64,000 nt of DNA from Nitrospinia bacterium (lineage in GTDB: Bacteria > Nitrospinota > Nitrospinia > Nitrospinales > JAJDAT01), in the NCBI GenBank assembly GCA_029261715.1, contig JAJDAT010000051.1:92131-156130 (forward strand). Direction: 5' to 3'. The notes beneath the pieces are model-generated. The model did not search any database and was not told the origin of the DNA. It worked only from the letters and a program-made list of their open reading frames with translations. A program made the position numbers and the translations under genes. Below are positions 17,344 to 25,781 of this stretch, piece by piece; the first letter of the stretch is position 1; every line of letters starts with the position of its first letter.

Positions 17344-18195
17344 ATGAACGAAGACGACAAACTTGACATTTTATTGATCGAAGACGATCTTCAAGATCAA
17401 GCCTTCATACAAGATTGTTTGCAATCGGCAAGTATTGTTAACCAAATTTCTATCAAATCGGATCTCAAGTCAGGAGGAAATCAGCTGAAGGCTAACTCCT
17501 ACCACCTAATTATTCTTGACCAAAAACTTTCCGACGGCAACGGGATCGATTTTTTACAAAAACTTAGAGATGCCAAAAATGATATACCTGTTATTTTGAT
17601 TACAGGTCACGGAGACGAAGCTACCGCCGTAAAAGCTATGAAGGCTGGCGCTTCAGACTATATCTCTAAAGATAAAATTTCGTCAGAATCTATATCAAGA
17701 AGCGTTCAACACTCCATGGAATCTTATCATTTGATTATGCGAGCCAAACAGGCTGAGATAAACCTTTCGGAGAATGAAAAAAGATATAGAACTATTGTCG
17801 AAACAGTTTCCGATTTTATTTTCGAATTGAATCCTGACGGAAAGATCATCTTTGTTAATTCCGCTTTTAAAATGCTTGGATACGACAGGGAAGAACTCAT
17901 CGGTCGGCACATTAAGGAGTTTTTGGTTTCGGACGATATAGAAGATACGGTTGATCAAGTAGCAACACAAGGGGTTGGTCCCTTAGCCACAACTAACCTG
18001 GAAGTTATGTTCAAAACAAACGAAGACTCAACCATATTCGGAGAAATGGGAACAACCAAAATGTTTTTGGACGCTTTTGGAGTGTGGGACGTACCGGCGG
18101 AAATGGCTTTTAAAAAGAATATCAATAAAAAGTTCCTAGGCACTGTTTGTATTGGTCGCGATATTCCTACCTCTGAAATTTCAGATATTTTTTAA
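17344..18195 (+). CDS. Receiver-PAS protein without output domain (copy 2)
   Basis: 283 residues, paralogue of the gene at 13390 in the same orientation. The receiver has LIEDDL, Asp59 in IILDQKLSDGNG, ITGHGDEATAVKAM and a SKD lysine. The PAS (about 147-275) has FVNSAFKMLGYDREELIG and GVGPLATTNLEVMF. No effector domain follows. Between the two copies lies the oppositely oriented metal/NHL cluster, so the paralogues form a direct repeat around it. A possible sigma-54 promoter lies upstream; no ribosome-binding site is obvious. Likely an adaptor or phosphate sink in the local two-component network. Confidence 0.85.
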   Translation: MNEDDKLDILLIEDDLQDQAFIQDCLQSASIVNQISIKSDLKSGGNQLKANSYHLIILDQKLSDGNGIDFLQKLRDAKNDIPVILITGHGDEATAVKAMKAGASDYISKDKISSESISRSVQHSMESYHLIMRAKQAEINLSENEKRYRTIVETVSDFIFELNPDGKIIFVNSAFKMLGYDREELIGRHIKEFLVSDDIEDTVDQVATQGVGPLATTNLEVMFKTNEDSTIFGEMGTTKMFLDAFGVWDVPAEMAFKKNINKKFLGTVCIGRDIPTSEISDIF

Positions 18196-18307
18196 ATACC
18201 CTCGTTCGAGATCTCACCGTTTAATCTTTTCCTCTCCAACCAAATAATACACACACTCACTTTTTTTAGTTTTTCTAGGTCTTCGGGATTCGCCGTTGTG
18301 TTTAGAT

Positions 18308-18832
18308 CTAAGATTCTTTGGAAGCGGATTTTTTATATACTTTACGTTTGAATAATCCGTTGCGGCGGTTTACTAAACGATCCAAAAAAAGCATTCCATC
18401 TAGGTGATCCATTTCATGTTGCACTAACCTCGCTTCAAACCCTTCCATTTGGAATGTATGCTCAACACCTTCTGCATCTTGTGTTTGGAGGGTAATCTTC
18501 GTCGCTCTTATCACATTGCCAGTATAATCCGGTACCGATAAGCACCCTTCTCTACCGACTTCCGAACCTTCTTGGTTAACGATCACTGGATTTATTAAAA
18601 CCATGCGTCCGTGATTTTTCACTTTGCGCTTCATCATTGATGCATCGATGTATAAGATTCTTTCGAATCTTCCCACTTGTGGAGCCGCTATACCTGTCGC
18701 GCCTGGTCCGGCGTCCATAGTTTCTTCTAAATCGGCAATGAAAGCTTGGAGCGTTTCGTCAAATATTTCTACAGGTTTTGATACCTGTTTCAACAAAGGA
18801 TTGGGATATTCTAAAATTTTTAAAATCGCCAT
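18308..18832 (-). CDS. def: Peptide deformylase
   Basis: 174 residues. Removes the formyl group from N-terminal methionine of new proteins, as a metal-dependent hydrolase. All three signature motifs are present: GATGIAAPQVG (motif 1, with Ala-Thr where Leu is usual before AAPQ), EGCLSVP (metal-binding Cys) and QHEMDHLDG (two metal-binding His and catalytic Glu). Length is normal for the family. It lies 6 bp after an ACT-domain gene on the same strand, so the two are probably co-transcribed. The C-terminus is basic (RRNGLFKRKVYKKS). Confidence 0.95.
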   Translation of the reverse strand: MAILKILEYPNPLLKQVSKPVEIFDETLQAFIADLEETMDAGPGATGIAAPQVGRFERILYIDASMMKRKVKNHGRMVLINPVIVNQEGSEVGREGCLSVPDYTGNVIRATKITLQTQDAEGVEHTFQMEGFEARLVQHEMDHLDGMLFLDRLVNRRNGLFKRKVYKKSASKES

Positions 18833-18838
18833 GCTTAC

Positions 18839-19363
18839 CTAACCTATCAAAGTATCTATGGGATTTATATGAGTTTGCACGCCTTGCTCTTCTTCTAAAA
18901 TTTCGAGGGCTTTTTCTAGCGCGTCAACTCCTCTTTCGGCGATGCCTTCCAAATGCATGACGTAAACGGGCCTCTCTTCTTTCCCTCCCACATCGGTTTC
19001 CAAATTCAATATATTGAGCCCAGCTTCGGCTAAGACGCCTGTGGCCGCAGCTACAATGCCAGCGCGATCTGCTCCGTGGACACTAATAAGAACATCTGGT
19101 TCAGTATGTCTATGTAGTTCTCCATTTATTTTGTCCACATGAGACCGGAGATCAAACTCTTTACACACGGGACCTATGTTTTCCCTCAACTCTTCTTCAG
19201 TTCCTTCAAACGACACCATCATCATAATAGTGAAGTTACCGCCAAGACGTGTCATAGACGCTTCACCTAAATTGCAACCGCCTTCGAAAAGAGCATTGGT
19301 GACTCTTGCCACAATCCCACTTCGGTCTTTCCCCACAAAAGTGGCCATGTACCATGTATTCAT
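18839..19363 (-). CDS. Tandem ACT-domain protein, GcvR-like
   Basis: 174 residues from the ATG at 19363, with AAAAGG seven bases upstream; a TTG two codons earlier is less likely. Two ACT domains: the first contains GKDRSGIVARVTNALFEGGCNLGEASMTRLGG, cited in parts as GKDRSGIVARVT and NLGEASMTRLGG; the second contains GADRAGIVAAATGVLAEAG. This is the layout of GcvR/ACT_6 proteins, which regulate glycine cleavage or bind amino acids; no enzyme or DNA-binding domain is attached. It precedes def with a 6-bp gap, forming a two-gene operon. The exact ligand cannot be read from the sequence. Confidence 0.85.
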   Translation of the reverse strand: MNTWYMATFVGKDRSGIVARVTNALFEGGCNLGEASMTRLGGNFTIMMMVSFEGTEEELRENIGPVCKEFDLRSHVDKINGELHRHTEPDVLISVHGADRAGIVAAATGVLAEAGLNILNLETDVGGKEERPVYVMHLEGIAERGVDALEKALEILEEEQGVQTHINPIDTLIG

Positions 19364-19687
19364 AATCAAACCTTTTTAAATACAAATCCAATGGATATTA
19401 TGGCTTTATTATAATCTAAAAAATTAGTTTTCGCGCGAGGTTAGCGCCGTGAAAAGTCTAGATATGCCCGATTAATAAAGAGAAAGGATCGTTAAAAAAA
19501 CTTTGACACTTTTTTTTTGCGGCGCTTGATTGTCTTAAAAAAGTGTCGGTCGCGGTTGAACAGTCTCTTAGGGCTTTTGAGTGGATTAGAAATCAATCTT
19601 GAATCCGTATTTTGAATACCGGAATAATGGGGAAAGATGCGACCGAGCGTTAAAGAGATGGTTTATAACAAAAACTGTAGGTCAAAC
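19364..19687. other. Intergenic region with an 11-bp-arm inverted repeat
   Basis: 324 bp without a gene. It contains GACACTTTTTT (19505-19515) and its exact complement AAAAAAGTGTC (19537-19547) around a 21-base spacer, then GGTCGCGGTTGAACA, which resembles a decayed copy of the GGTTCGACAAGCTC element. The right part should hold the 3' end of the MORN transcript and the left part the promoter of the ACT/def operon. Confidence 0.6.
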
Positions 19688-20071
19688 TTAATTTTTAGTA
19701 GCAAGACTCGAATGTTTTGTGATTTTCCATAATTGTCCTCTGGAGATCTGATCAATTTTAACCTCTAAAGTTTTTCCATTATCGTAAAACAATCTTCCTT
19801 GCCCACTTTTCATATCAGAACTCCAATTACCTTCATATTTATTTCCATTAGCATAAAAATGAGTTCCGCTTCCGTCACGTTTTCCGTTTTTAAAATTACC
19901 AATGTACTTTGCTCCTTTATCCCAAGTTCTTATTCCCTCTCCGTTCATACAGTCGCCTTTAATACAAGAGCTATAGGCTGGCGAAGAACACAAAAACAAA
20001 CTTAGAAAAAAAACATTAATGAACATGATAAATTTTATACGATCAAACTTAAGATCGATTGAAATATTCAT
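19688..20071 (-). CDS. Exported MORN-repeat protein
   Basis: 127 residues from the ATG at 20071, which has GGAG nine bases upstream; an ATG at 20086 would add five residues. A signal-peptide-like hydrophobic stretch (IMFINVFFLSLFLCSSPAYS) precedes the mature part. About three MORN motifs follow, e.g. YIGNFKNGKRDGSGTHFY and YEGNWSSDMKSGQGRLFY. MORN repeats form elongated beta structures that bind lipids or proteins; here it would act in the periplasm or envelope. Two cysteines (CIKGDC) at the mature N-terminus may form a disulphide. It is monocistronic. Confidence 0.8.
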   Translation of the reverse strand: MNISIDLKFDRIKFIMFINVFFLSLFLCSSPAYSSCIKGDCMNGEGIRTWDKGAKYIGNFKNGKRDGSGTHFYANGNKYEGNWSSDMKSGQGRLFYDNGKTLEVKIDQISRGQLWKITKHSSLATKN

Positions 20072-20504
20072 TTTTTGAAACTCCATTTATGTTGAAAAAG
20101 ACTCTTATGATAAAAAGAGAAACACAACTTAATTTCTCATAAGTAATACATTAGAGTATGGAGTTTTAACATCACAGGAGTATGTAGATTGCGTTTGTTT
20201 TTTGTGCCAAATTATGTGGATAATGTAAATCTTAGCTTTCAAAAACCAAATTTATTAAGCGTTTATTCAGCTTAAAGGAACCTCGCTTCTACAACTCTCT
20301 AGGACACTCAGTAGGAAACGGGTATAAAGCAAGGAAGTTTTTTATAAATTCGCTACATATAGTAAATAAAGGGGAGAAGTTCTATTGAATCGAGACGAGA
20401 TTCTTCGACTGCATTCAGGATGGCGTGCGATGGGAACTGACTTAAAACTAAGCAACATTTAGATTAGTGGCTGTTGCAATAAACTTGATGAAAGATATTG
20501 AAAC
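20072..20504. other. Intergenic region with a decayed REP-like element
   Basis: 433 bp with no gene. A degenerate copy of the GATCCTTC..CAGGATG repeat lies at about 20384-20435 (AATCGAGACGAGATTCTTCG, later TTCAGGATGGCGTGCG). The promoter of the MORN gene must lie in the left part. Nothing else is recognised. Confidence 0.55.
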
Positions 20505-20960
20505 TTAAAAAATGGCGTCGTCGGTTGAGGCGTTTTTCAAGTTGGCGTTTATGAGATTAGCGCCTGCTAAATTGGCTTGGGAAAGATCAGCGTTTTCTAG
20601 ATCGGCTTCTTCAAGGTTGGCTTCCATAAGTTCAGCTTTTGTCAAATCAGCTCCCGTGAGTTTAGCTTCCATAAGGGTCGCTCTTTGTAAAGTCGCTTCT
20701 GTCAAATTTGCGTCTTTTAAGTTCGCTTCGGAAAGAAGAGCTTGAAAAAGGTTTGCCTTTTCAAAATTAGCGCCTTCCAAATTGGCTAGATAAAAGTATG
20801 TCCGTCCCAAGTTTGCTTTAGAAAAGTTAACGCCAACAAAGTTAGCTTCCGCAAACCTGGCCTCAAATAAATCAGGAATGATATCTGGGTTCTCATCGCG
20901 CCAGCAGTTCCAAGACTCGACGCCTTTTTCTATTTCTATTAGGTGATCAGGGTTTGCCAT
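20505..20960 (-). CDS. Pentapeptide-repeat protein
   Basis: 151 residues. From residue 35 onward nearly the whole protein is A(N/D)LXX repeats, about 22 in a row (e.g. ANLEGANFEKANLFQALLS, ADLTKAELMEANLEEADLE), which form a right-handed quadrilateral beta-helix. No signal peptide. A short N-terminal part (GVESWNCWRDENPDIIPDL) is typical of a common bacterial subgroup. The function of this subgroup is unknown; Qnr-like topoisomerase protection is known only for a few members and cannot be claimed here. It follows the VOC gene on the same strand with a 32-bp gap. Confidence 0.9.
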   Translation of the reverse strand: MANPDHLIEIEKGVESWNCWRDENPDIIPDLFEARFAEANFVGVNFSKANLGRTYFYLANLEGANFEKANLFQALLSEANLKDANLTEATLQRATLMEAKLTGADLTKAELMEANLEEADLENADLSQANLAGANLINANLKNASTDDAIF

Positions 20961-20992
20961 AGTTTTTGACTAATAATTGAAAATCAAATTTC

Positions 20993-21361
20993 CTACGATT
21001 CGGGTAAATGTACAGCTTCAATTTTGTAACCATCTAGGTCGTAAACAAACGCTCCGTAATAGTCTTTATGATATTCCGGACAAAGACCGGGAGGCGTCTC
21101 GCTTTTTCCTCCCGCCTCTAACGCAGCATTGTAAAAAGCGTTTACTTCTGCTTGAGATTTTGCTCGGAAGCCAAAATGGACTTGTGGCGAAGGCTCTTGG
21201 TCCGTCGTTATCCAAAACGCTCCTAAAGTTGGCGGAGAACCAAACCCAGCGGCATTTTCATATTCAGCAAATAATTCATAATTTAGCGGAGCCAAGGCTT
21301 TCTTATAAAACTCTCTGCTTGCCTCGTAATCCTTCACTCCAATGACGATATGATGAATCAA
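20993..21361 (-). CDS. VOC/glyoxalase-fold protein
   Basis: 122 residues starting at TTG (21361), supported by AGGAG eight bases upstream. The single VOC domain begins IHHIVIGVKDYEASREFYKKAL and ends YYGAFVYDLDGYKIEAVHL, giving the His near the N-terminus and the Glu near the C-terminus that bind metal in many family members. Resembles the lactoylglutathione-lyase-like/bleomycin-resistance subgroup; the substrate is unknown. Probably co-transcribed with the pentapeptide gene downstream, and perhaps with the AraC regulator 46 bp upstream. Confidence 0.88.
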   Translation of the reverse strand: MIHHIVIGVKDYEASREFYKKALAPLNYELFAEYENAAGFGSPPTLGAFWITTDQEPSPQVHFGFRAKSQAEVNAFYNAALEAGGKSETPPGLCPEYHKDYYGAFVYDLDGYKIEAVHLPES

Positions 21362-21407
21362 AATAATTCCTCCTATTTTTACGTGTTATCAATCAACTCT
21401 CTCTATT

Positions 21408-22271
21408 CTATAATTTTTTAACAGCGATGTATAAATCTACTTCGCCTTTCATGCTTTCAACATCGAAACGTGAATGATCGTAGCATTCAAAGTCGGGCGA
21501 CCCGGCATATTCATACCCAGATTTCGGAAACCACGTCCCCCAAATATATTGGGCTGTTTTAGGTAAATCCCATGCGTTGCCTTTATGCGTGAATACGGCG
21601 TAGGTTCTTCCAGGAATTTCGTAACACTCCAATCCCTCTGAAGCAGTTTCAGAAGATTGCGCATCTCTGGCCGCCATATAAATGAAACTACCGGTATGTA
21701 AGTCTCCTTCTAGCAAACGCCATATACCTAGCGATCTTTCACTGTTTGAACTTGATTCATCTTTCTTATTTAGCTCTTTCCAAATATCCATAATCTTGTT
21801 GCCTGATTCTTCGTGTTCTACAGCTTCAATGTTTCCTACGGTTCCTATAACAGAAATTGGTTCGATATCCATAATTTTGGGGTCCATGACGGCTCCTTCC
21901 CGTATATGAGTTATAAAATCTTGTTTGAGCCGTTCTTGAAATTTTGTGAGTAACGGGTTTCCTGAATTTCTATAATCATTTGGAGAAACACGGAAGTGTT
22001 TTTTAAACGCACGCGTGAAAGCTTCGTGTGAAGAAAACTGAAACTCAAAAGCAACATCAATCAATCTGCAGTCGTCGGACTGTATCTTCTTTGCAGCTTC
22101 AGTCATTTTACGTTTGCGAACATAACTCATCGGCGATTGCCCAGTTAGCGCGCAAAACATTCTGGCAAAGTGAAACTTTGAAAGCCCTACATGCTCGGCA
22201 AGATTATCCAGCGTCACATCTTCTTGAATATTCTCTTCTATGTACTGAATGGCTTTGATTAATTGATACAC
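21408..22271 (-). CDS. AraC-family regulator with GyrI-like ligand domain
   Basis: 287 residues, GTG start. N-terminal double helix-turn-helix (about 1-105) with VTLDNLAEHVGLSKFHFARMF, cited as VTLDNLAEHVGLSKFHFAR, and SSHEAFTRAFKKHFRVSPNDYR, cited as FTRAFKKHFRVSPNDYR. The C-terminal half (about 130-287) is a GyrI-like/effector-binding domain ending YEYAGSPDFECYDHSRFD and LYIAVKKL, as in Rob and SoxS-like sensors of small molecules. It lies 46 bp upstream of the VOC gene on the same strand and may control it; ligand unknown. Confidence 0.92.
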   Translation of the reverse strand: MYQLIKAIQYIEENIQEDVTLDNLAEHVGLSKFHFARMFCALTGQSPMSYVRKRKMTEAAKKIQSDDCRLIDVAFEFQFSSHEAFTRAFKKHFRVSPNDYRNSGNPLLTKFQERLKQDFITHIREGAVMDPKIMDIEPISVIGTVGNIEAVEHEESGNKIMDIWKELNKKDESSSNSERSLGIWRLLEGDLHTGSFIYMAARDAQSSETASEGLECYEIPGRTYAVFTHKGNAWDLPKTAQYIWGTWFPKSGYEYAGSPDFECYDHSRFDVESMKGEVDLYIAVKKL

Positions 22272-22398
22272 TTTTTTTCCAATTTCATGAACGGTTCTAT
22301 AAATACTTTAGGAAATCTTGCTGAGAACCGTTTGACATTTATTGCTACTATTTTTTAAATTAAAAACTCGAAGATTGTTAGCGAAGATTGACATCTTA

Positions 22399-22423
22399 GG
22401 ATCTAGATTATAAATCTAGATCC
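22399..22423. repeat. Perfect 25-bp palindrome
   Basis: GGATCTAGATT (22399-22409) and AATCTAGATCC (22413-22423) are exact complements around ATA. It lies between the AraC and FlgO-like genes, just beyond the 3' end of the latter. No T-tract follows. GATCCTTC at its right edge matches the start of the local REP-like family. Confidence 0.7.
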
Positions 22424-22493
22424 TTCTTCGCCAGTCGCAGGAAAAGTTCATCAATTGGAAAGGCAGGCGTTTTCTATCTATTTACTATCATAA

Positions 22494-23510
22494 TTACCGC
22501 GAGGGGCGTTGCTGATGTCCGTCAATTCGCGCTAGAGTTTTTGAAATAGAAATCGCGTCGATTTGATCTAAGGCTGCGGCAACTTCTGGATTTTCTGAAG
22601 TTTTTTGAATCCTTGGCCCTGCAGGTTTGATCTCCTTTGATTCTGGAGGTTGCGGAGGTGGGTTTTCTACGCGAGCGGTTTTCGAATTATTTAATGACGA
22701 AAGGCTGTCGTTTCTTTGAAAACCCCTTTGCCGTCTATCATAAGACTCTCCACCTCTCGCATAACCTCTAGGCCCTCTATCGTAGCCGTCGTCATATCCA
22801 TCTCTTAAATAACCTCGATCTCTTTCATCGAATCGATCTTCTCTTGCTCCGTAATATCTGCGATCGTCTGAGTAACCCTCGCGACCTCTGTCGTAATATC
22901 TATCGTCTCTTCTAAAGCTTCTGCTTCCCCTATCAAAACGTTCGTCTCTATAATTCTCCGAAAATCGTGCGCGATTATTCAAAGAAACATCTTTATTTAA
23001 GAGCCGCGTAATCATATCGTTTTTTGGAATATTAGTAGACGCGGCGCCAAAAATCCGAGCATTTTCCACCGATACCACCCTGACGTTCACGCGAACACTA
23101 TCTCCCAAATCAGATATGGAACCGGTTACAATAGAATCAATATTTAAAGATCTTGCCAGTTTTCTTAAGACTTCAGCGTCTAACAAATTGCCTGAAGAAA
23201 TTCTCTGCTCATTCAAAACTTTCGTTAATTGTCGTCTTTCTACAGCTTCTAAATGATCGGGACCAACGCTAAATAATGCTGTGATGAGTTCTTCCGCAAA
23301 AAGTTGACCTAAAGCCGTGATTCTTCCATCCAATTGATTGAACTCGGCGACGGCAACTTTCTTCATACCCTTATTAGCCAATCTTTTTGAAATCTGTTGA
23401 CCAATCTCTTGTACTCCTGCATTTAAATCCGTTGCCGAATAAACTGGCTGAACAAACGCTATAAATCCCATAATAAATAGCGTTGCTATTCGGGCTAACT
23501 GAACTTTCAT
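22494..23510 (-). CDS. Exported FlgO-like protein with Arg/Asp/Tyr/Gly-rich tail
   Basis: 338 residues, with AGGAG before the ATG. The signal peptide is cleaved near VYS-ATD. Residues about 28-180 form a FlgO/CsgG-like domain (VAVAEFNQLDGRITALGQLFAEEL.., AVERRQLTKVLNEQ, SIVTGSISDLGDSVRVNVRVVS), as in proteins linked to the flagellar or secretion outer-membrane complexes. The stretch about 185-265 is low-complexity and rich in R, D, Y and G (DDRYYDRGREGYSDDRRYYG), probably disordered and sticky. The end is proline-rich. No flagellar genes are in the window, so a more general envelope assembly role is likely. Confidence 0.8.
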   Translation of the reverse strand: MKVQLARIATLFIMGFIAFVQPVYSATDLNAGVQEIGQQISKRLANKGMKKVAVAEFNQLDGRITALGQLFAEELITALFSVGPDHLEAVERRQLTKVLNEQRISSGNLLDAEVLRKLARSLNIDSIVTGSISDLGDSVRVNVRVVSVENARIFGAASTNIPKNDMITRLLNKDVSLNNRARFSENYRDERFDRGSRSFRRDDRYYDRGREGYSDDRRYYGAREDRFDERDRGYLRDGYDDGYDRGPRGYARGGESYDRRQRGFQRNDSLSSLNNSKTARVENPPPQPPESKEIKPAGPRIQKTSENPEVAAALDQIDAISISKTLARIDGHQQRPSR

Positions 23511-23629
23511 CTCATCACTCCTTAGTAATTTAAGCGCTACCGACCTTTGATTTTGACAAATTAAGTTATCTAACTATAAAAAGTAACCGTTCTATATAAA
23601 AATTTCAATCGCCAACTTTTGGGTATAGT

Positions 23630-24505
23630 TTAAGAAGTTTGAATCAGGGCGGGATAACTGAAGAGAGTTATATGCGTTAAGTTTAGTAAAAAGTGGAACA
23701 AAATGGAGCTTTCGATACGACCGGTTCTATAGAATATTGTTCCATAGAATAGTCCTGCGAGAGTGGATAACAAGATGTATTTAGGGCCACCCCAAAAATG
23801 ATCCAATCCGAATAGAATCGACGCAATTATAATTGCCGCGACTGCTCCCCATCGCTTTCCCTCAAATACTCTGATAAGTTCTTTTTGTATAAAACCTCTG
23901 AAAAGAGCTTCTTCTGCCACGCATGTAAATAGCAGGTTTTTAGTCGCCCATATCGCTAAAAAGGAAGGCACTTTAAGGTCCCAGCGAATGTATCCAAAAA
24001 GGTAAGAAGCCGGAAGCATAACCATCGCACCTAGACAAAACAAAGGAATCAAATGTTTTGCGATATTACGCCAATCGTTCTTTGATTGAGAGAGTTGTAC
24101 TCCCCAAAGCAGAATGAAAAAGCCAACCAGCGTTTTATCGAAATTTAGATAGGTTGAATAAGGAACCGAGTCCGTGCTTAATTGAACTTGTGAAATAATT
24201 TTCCAATTGTTGAATCCGGGCGCAAGGTGATGGAATAAAACTACGGCGAACAATACGATAAAACATGCAAGAGTCGATTTCAGAATTCTTTTAATTTTTA
24301 AATTAAAGTAACTATATAAAGCTCCGCCTAATATCACTATCAAAAGAACTCCGACAAACTCTATACGATGCGACAATAAACCAAAGCCACATGCAGTCGT
24401 TAACAAACTTACCCAAATGATTGGTTTTTTATTAATCCATAGGCTGAGTAAAGCGGCGCCTAAAAACCCGTAAGTGAATATCGAAAGCGTTTGATTAAAT
24501 TCCAT
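23630..24505 (-). CDS. CPBP-family intramembrane protease (CAAX protease-like)
   Basis: 291 residues with about eight hydrophobic segments; inner membrane. The three CPBP/Abi motifs are present: EEALFRGF (catalytic Glu-Glu-x3-Arg), ILFGLDHF (His) and SSILFHFLLNL (His and Asn). Family members are glutamate-type intramembrane peptidases, in bacteria sometimes linked to bacteriocin immunity or signalling. It is monocistronic, with 119 bp to the FlgO-like gene downstream. The substrate cannot be predicted. Confidence 0.9.
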   Translation of the reverse strand: MEFNQTLSIFTYGFLGAALLSLWINKKPIIWVSLLTTACGFGLLSHRIEFVGVLLIVILGGALYSYFNLKIKRILKSTLACFIVLFAVVLFHHLAPGFNNWKIISQVQLSTDSVPYSTYLNFDKTLVGFFILLWGVQLSQSKNDWRNIAKHLIPLFCLGAMVMLPASYLFGYIRWDLKVPSFLAIWATKNLLFTCVAEEALFRGFIQKELIRVFEGKRWGAVAAIIIASILFGLDHFWGGPKYILLSTLAGLFYGTIFYRTGRIESSILFHFLLNLTHITLFSYPALIQTS

Positions 24506-24719
24506 CTAATATTGCGACCTTAAGTTTTTTTAAAAGACCTATAAACGAGAGCTGCGTAAATTTTGCAAAAAAAAATAACTTCCCTACATATTCAAAAACA
24601 ACTCACTTTTTCAACACTATTAAGTTGAATAAAACACATCACTGGTGTATGAATATAAGTTAAGTAAGAGCTAGATTTTTATACTTAACAGTCTTATTAA
24701 AGATCGGCTAGGTTTTACC

Positions 24720-25544
24720 ATGATTAAAACCAGTCACACAATTCTCTCCATAGACGAAAACCCCACTGTTCCAGAGTTACTAAAAATAGTTGGAGATTGT
24801 AGATACAATATAGAAATAGAGCATGCAATTTCTCCTGAAACCGGCTTAGAACACCTTAAATGCATTAATACTCCATCATTAATTTGGTCAAATAATAATT
24901 TTGCCAATTCGGATATTGATGGCAGAGAATTCCTCAAAAAATGTAAAAAGATATCCCCTCTTTCATCGAGAATCCTTTGCGGAACTAAATTATCAGAGAA
25001 TGATATCGCCCCTCTGATTAATTCTGGCGAAATTCAATCCTCCTATATCAGCCCCGTGTTATATATGGTTAATCCTATTTTAAGCTCTATTCAAATTGGA
25101 ATTGAACACCATAAAATTAATCTATTAGAACATTTCTTGAATAGTTTAAATGTTAATTCTGTTACCAGACTAAAAAAAATTCTTACAAGAAATTCGAATA
25201 TTGAGAAAAATATTGGTTGGATGTTTGGTCTAAAGAGAGATTGGGTTGATTTTGAAAACCGAGACTTAGAGCTCACTCAATTATCCAAGCGGACAAATTC
25301 TGTCTTAAAAAAAATCCCAAAATTATCTTCATACCTGGTTGGCGTTAATAATGCATTAAGCGGGATAGAAGAAGAAGGAAAAGCCACTTTAAAGAAAATT
25401 CAAGACCATATAGTTTTTATCGAAGGCTTTTTAACCCATTCAAAAAAACATCTCAAAAATTCATTGAACCACGTTACCAAAACAAACATCCATATTACTA
25501 AGACAAAAGATAAAATTAAAAGACTCAAAGATGAGTTTATGTAA
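24720..25544 (+). CDS. Degenerate receiver (pseudo-receiver) protein with coiled-coil tail
   Basis: 274 residues. The first ~125 residues have the length and pattern of a receiver domain (HTILSIDENPTVPELLKIV, AISPETGLEHLK, DGREFLKKC, then a beta-strand/helix ending SIQIGIEHH). The phospho-acceptor region reads TPSLIWSNNNFANSDIDG where a receiver would have ..D..(M/L)P..DG, so the Asp is replaced by Ser/Asn. Only one acidic residue pair (DEN) remains at the N-terminus. The rest (about 140-274) is helical with heptad-like spacing (KKIQDHIVFIEGFLTHSKK). It is probably a phosphorylation-independent signalling adaptor. Convergent with the CheB/CheR gene. Confidence 0.6.
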   Translation: MIKTSHTILSIDENPTVPELLKIVGDCRYNIEIEHAISPETGLEHLKCINTPSLIWSNNNFANSDIDGREFLKKCKKISPLSSRILCGTKLSENDIAPLINSGEIQSSYISPVLYMVNPILSSIQIGIEHHKINLLEHFLNSLNVNSVTRLKKILTRNSNIEKNIGWMFGLKRDWVDFENRDLELTQLSKRTNSVLKKIPKLSSYLVGVNNALSGIEEEGKATLKKIQDHIVFIEGFLTHSKKHLKNSLNHVTKTNIHITKTKDKIKRLKDEFM

Positions 25545-25781
25545 CATATAAAAAGATGTAAGGCTATTTACCGAGTTATCTGCCGCTTTTTTATGCCCTA
25601 ATCGCCCATCCTTGATTCGTTTAATAAATTCATCAGCCTCCGCCGCTCGTTTAAGATTTCTTTCAACTTGTTCAAGGCCTTGAAAGATACGATTTCTTCT
25701 TATTAAGCTGAAATTTGATTTGAGCAATTTTTTATAAATACGACTTATATATTTCAGGGCTCGCAGGCTTTCTTCCTCACA
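25545..25781 (-). other. Possible small ORF or read-through extension after CheB/CheR
   Basis: 237 bp between convergent genes. On the minus strand, immediately after the TAA of the CheB/CheR gene and in the same frame, a protein-like sequence continues: ESLRALKYISRIYKKLLK, then GLEQVERNLKRAAEADEFIK and RIKDGRLGHKKAADNSV. It could start at TTG 25727 or be the lost C-terminus of a longer protein cut by a nonsense change. The composition looks coding, but no family was recognised and no ribosome-binding site is evident. Confidence 0.3.
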
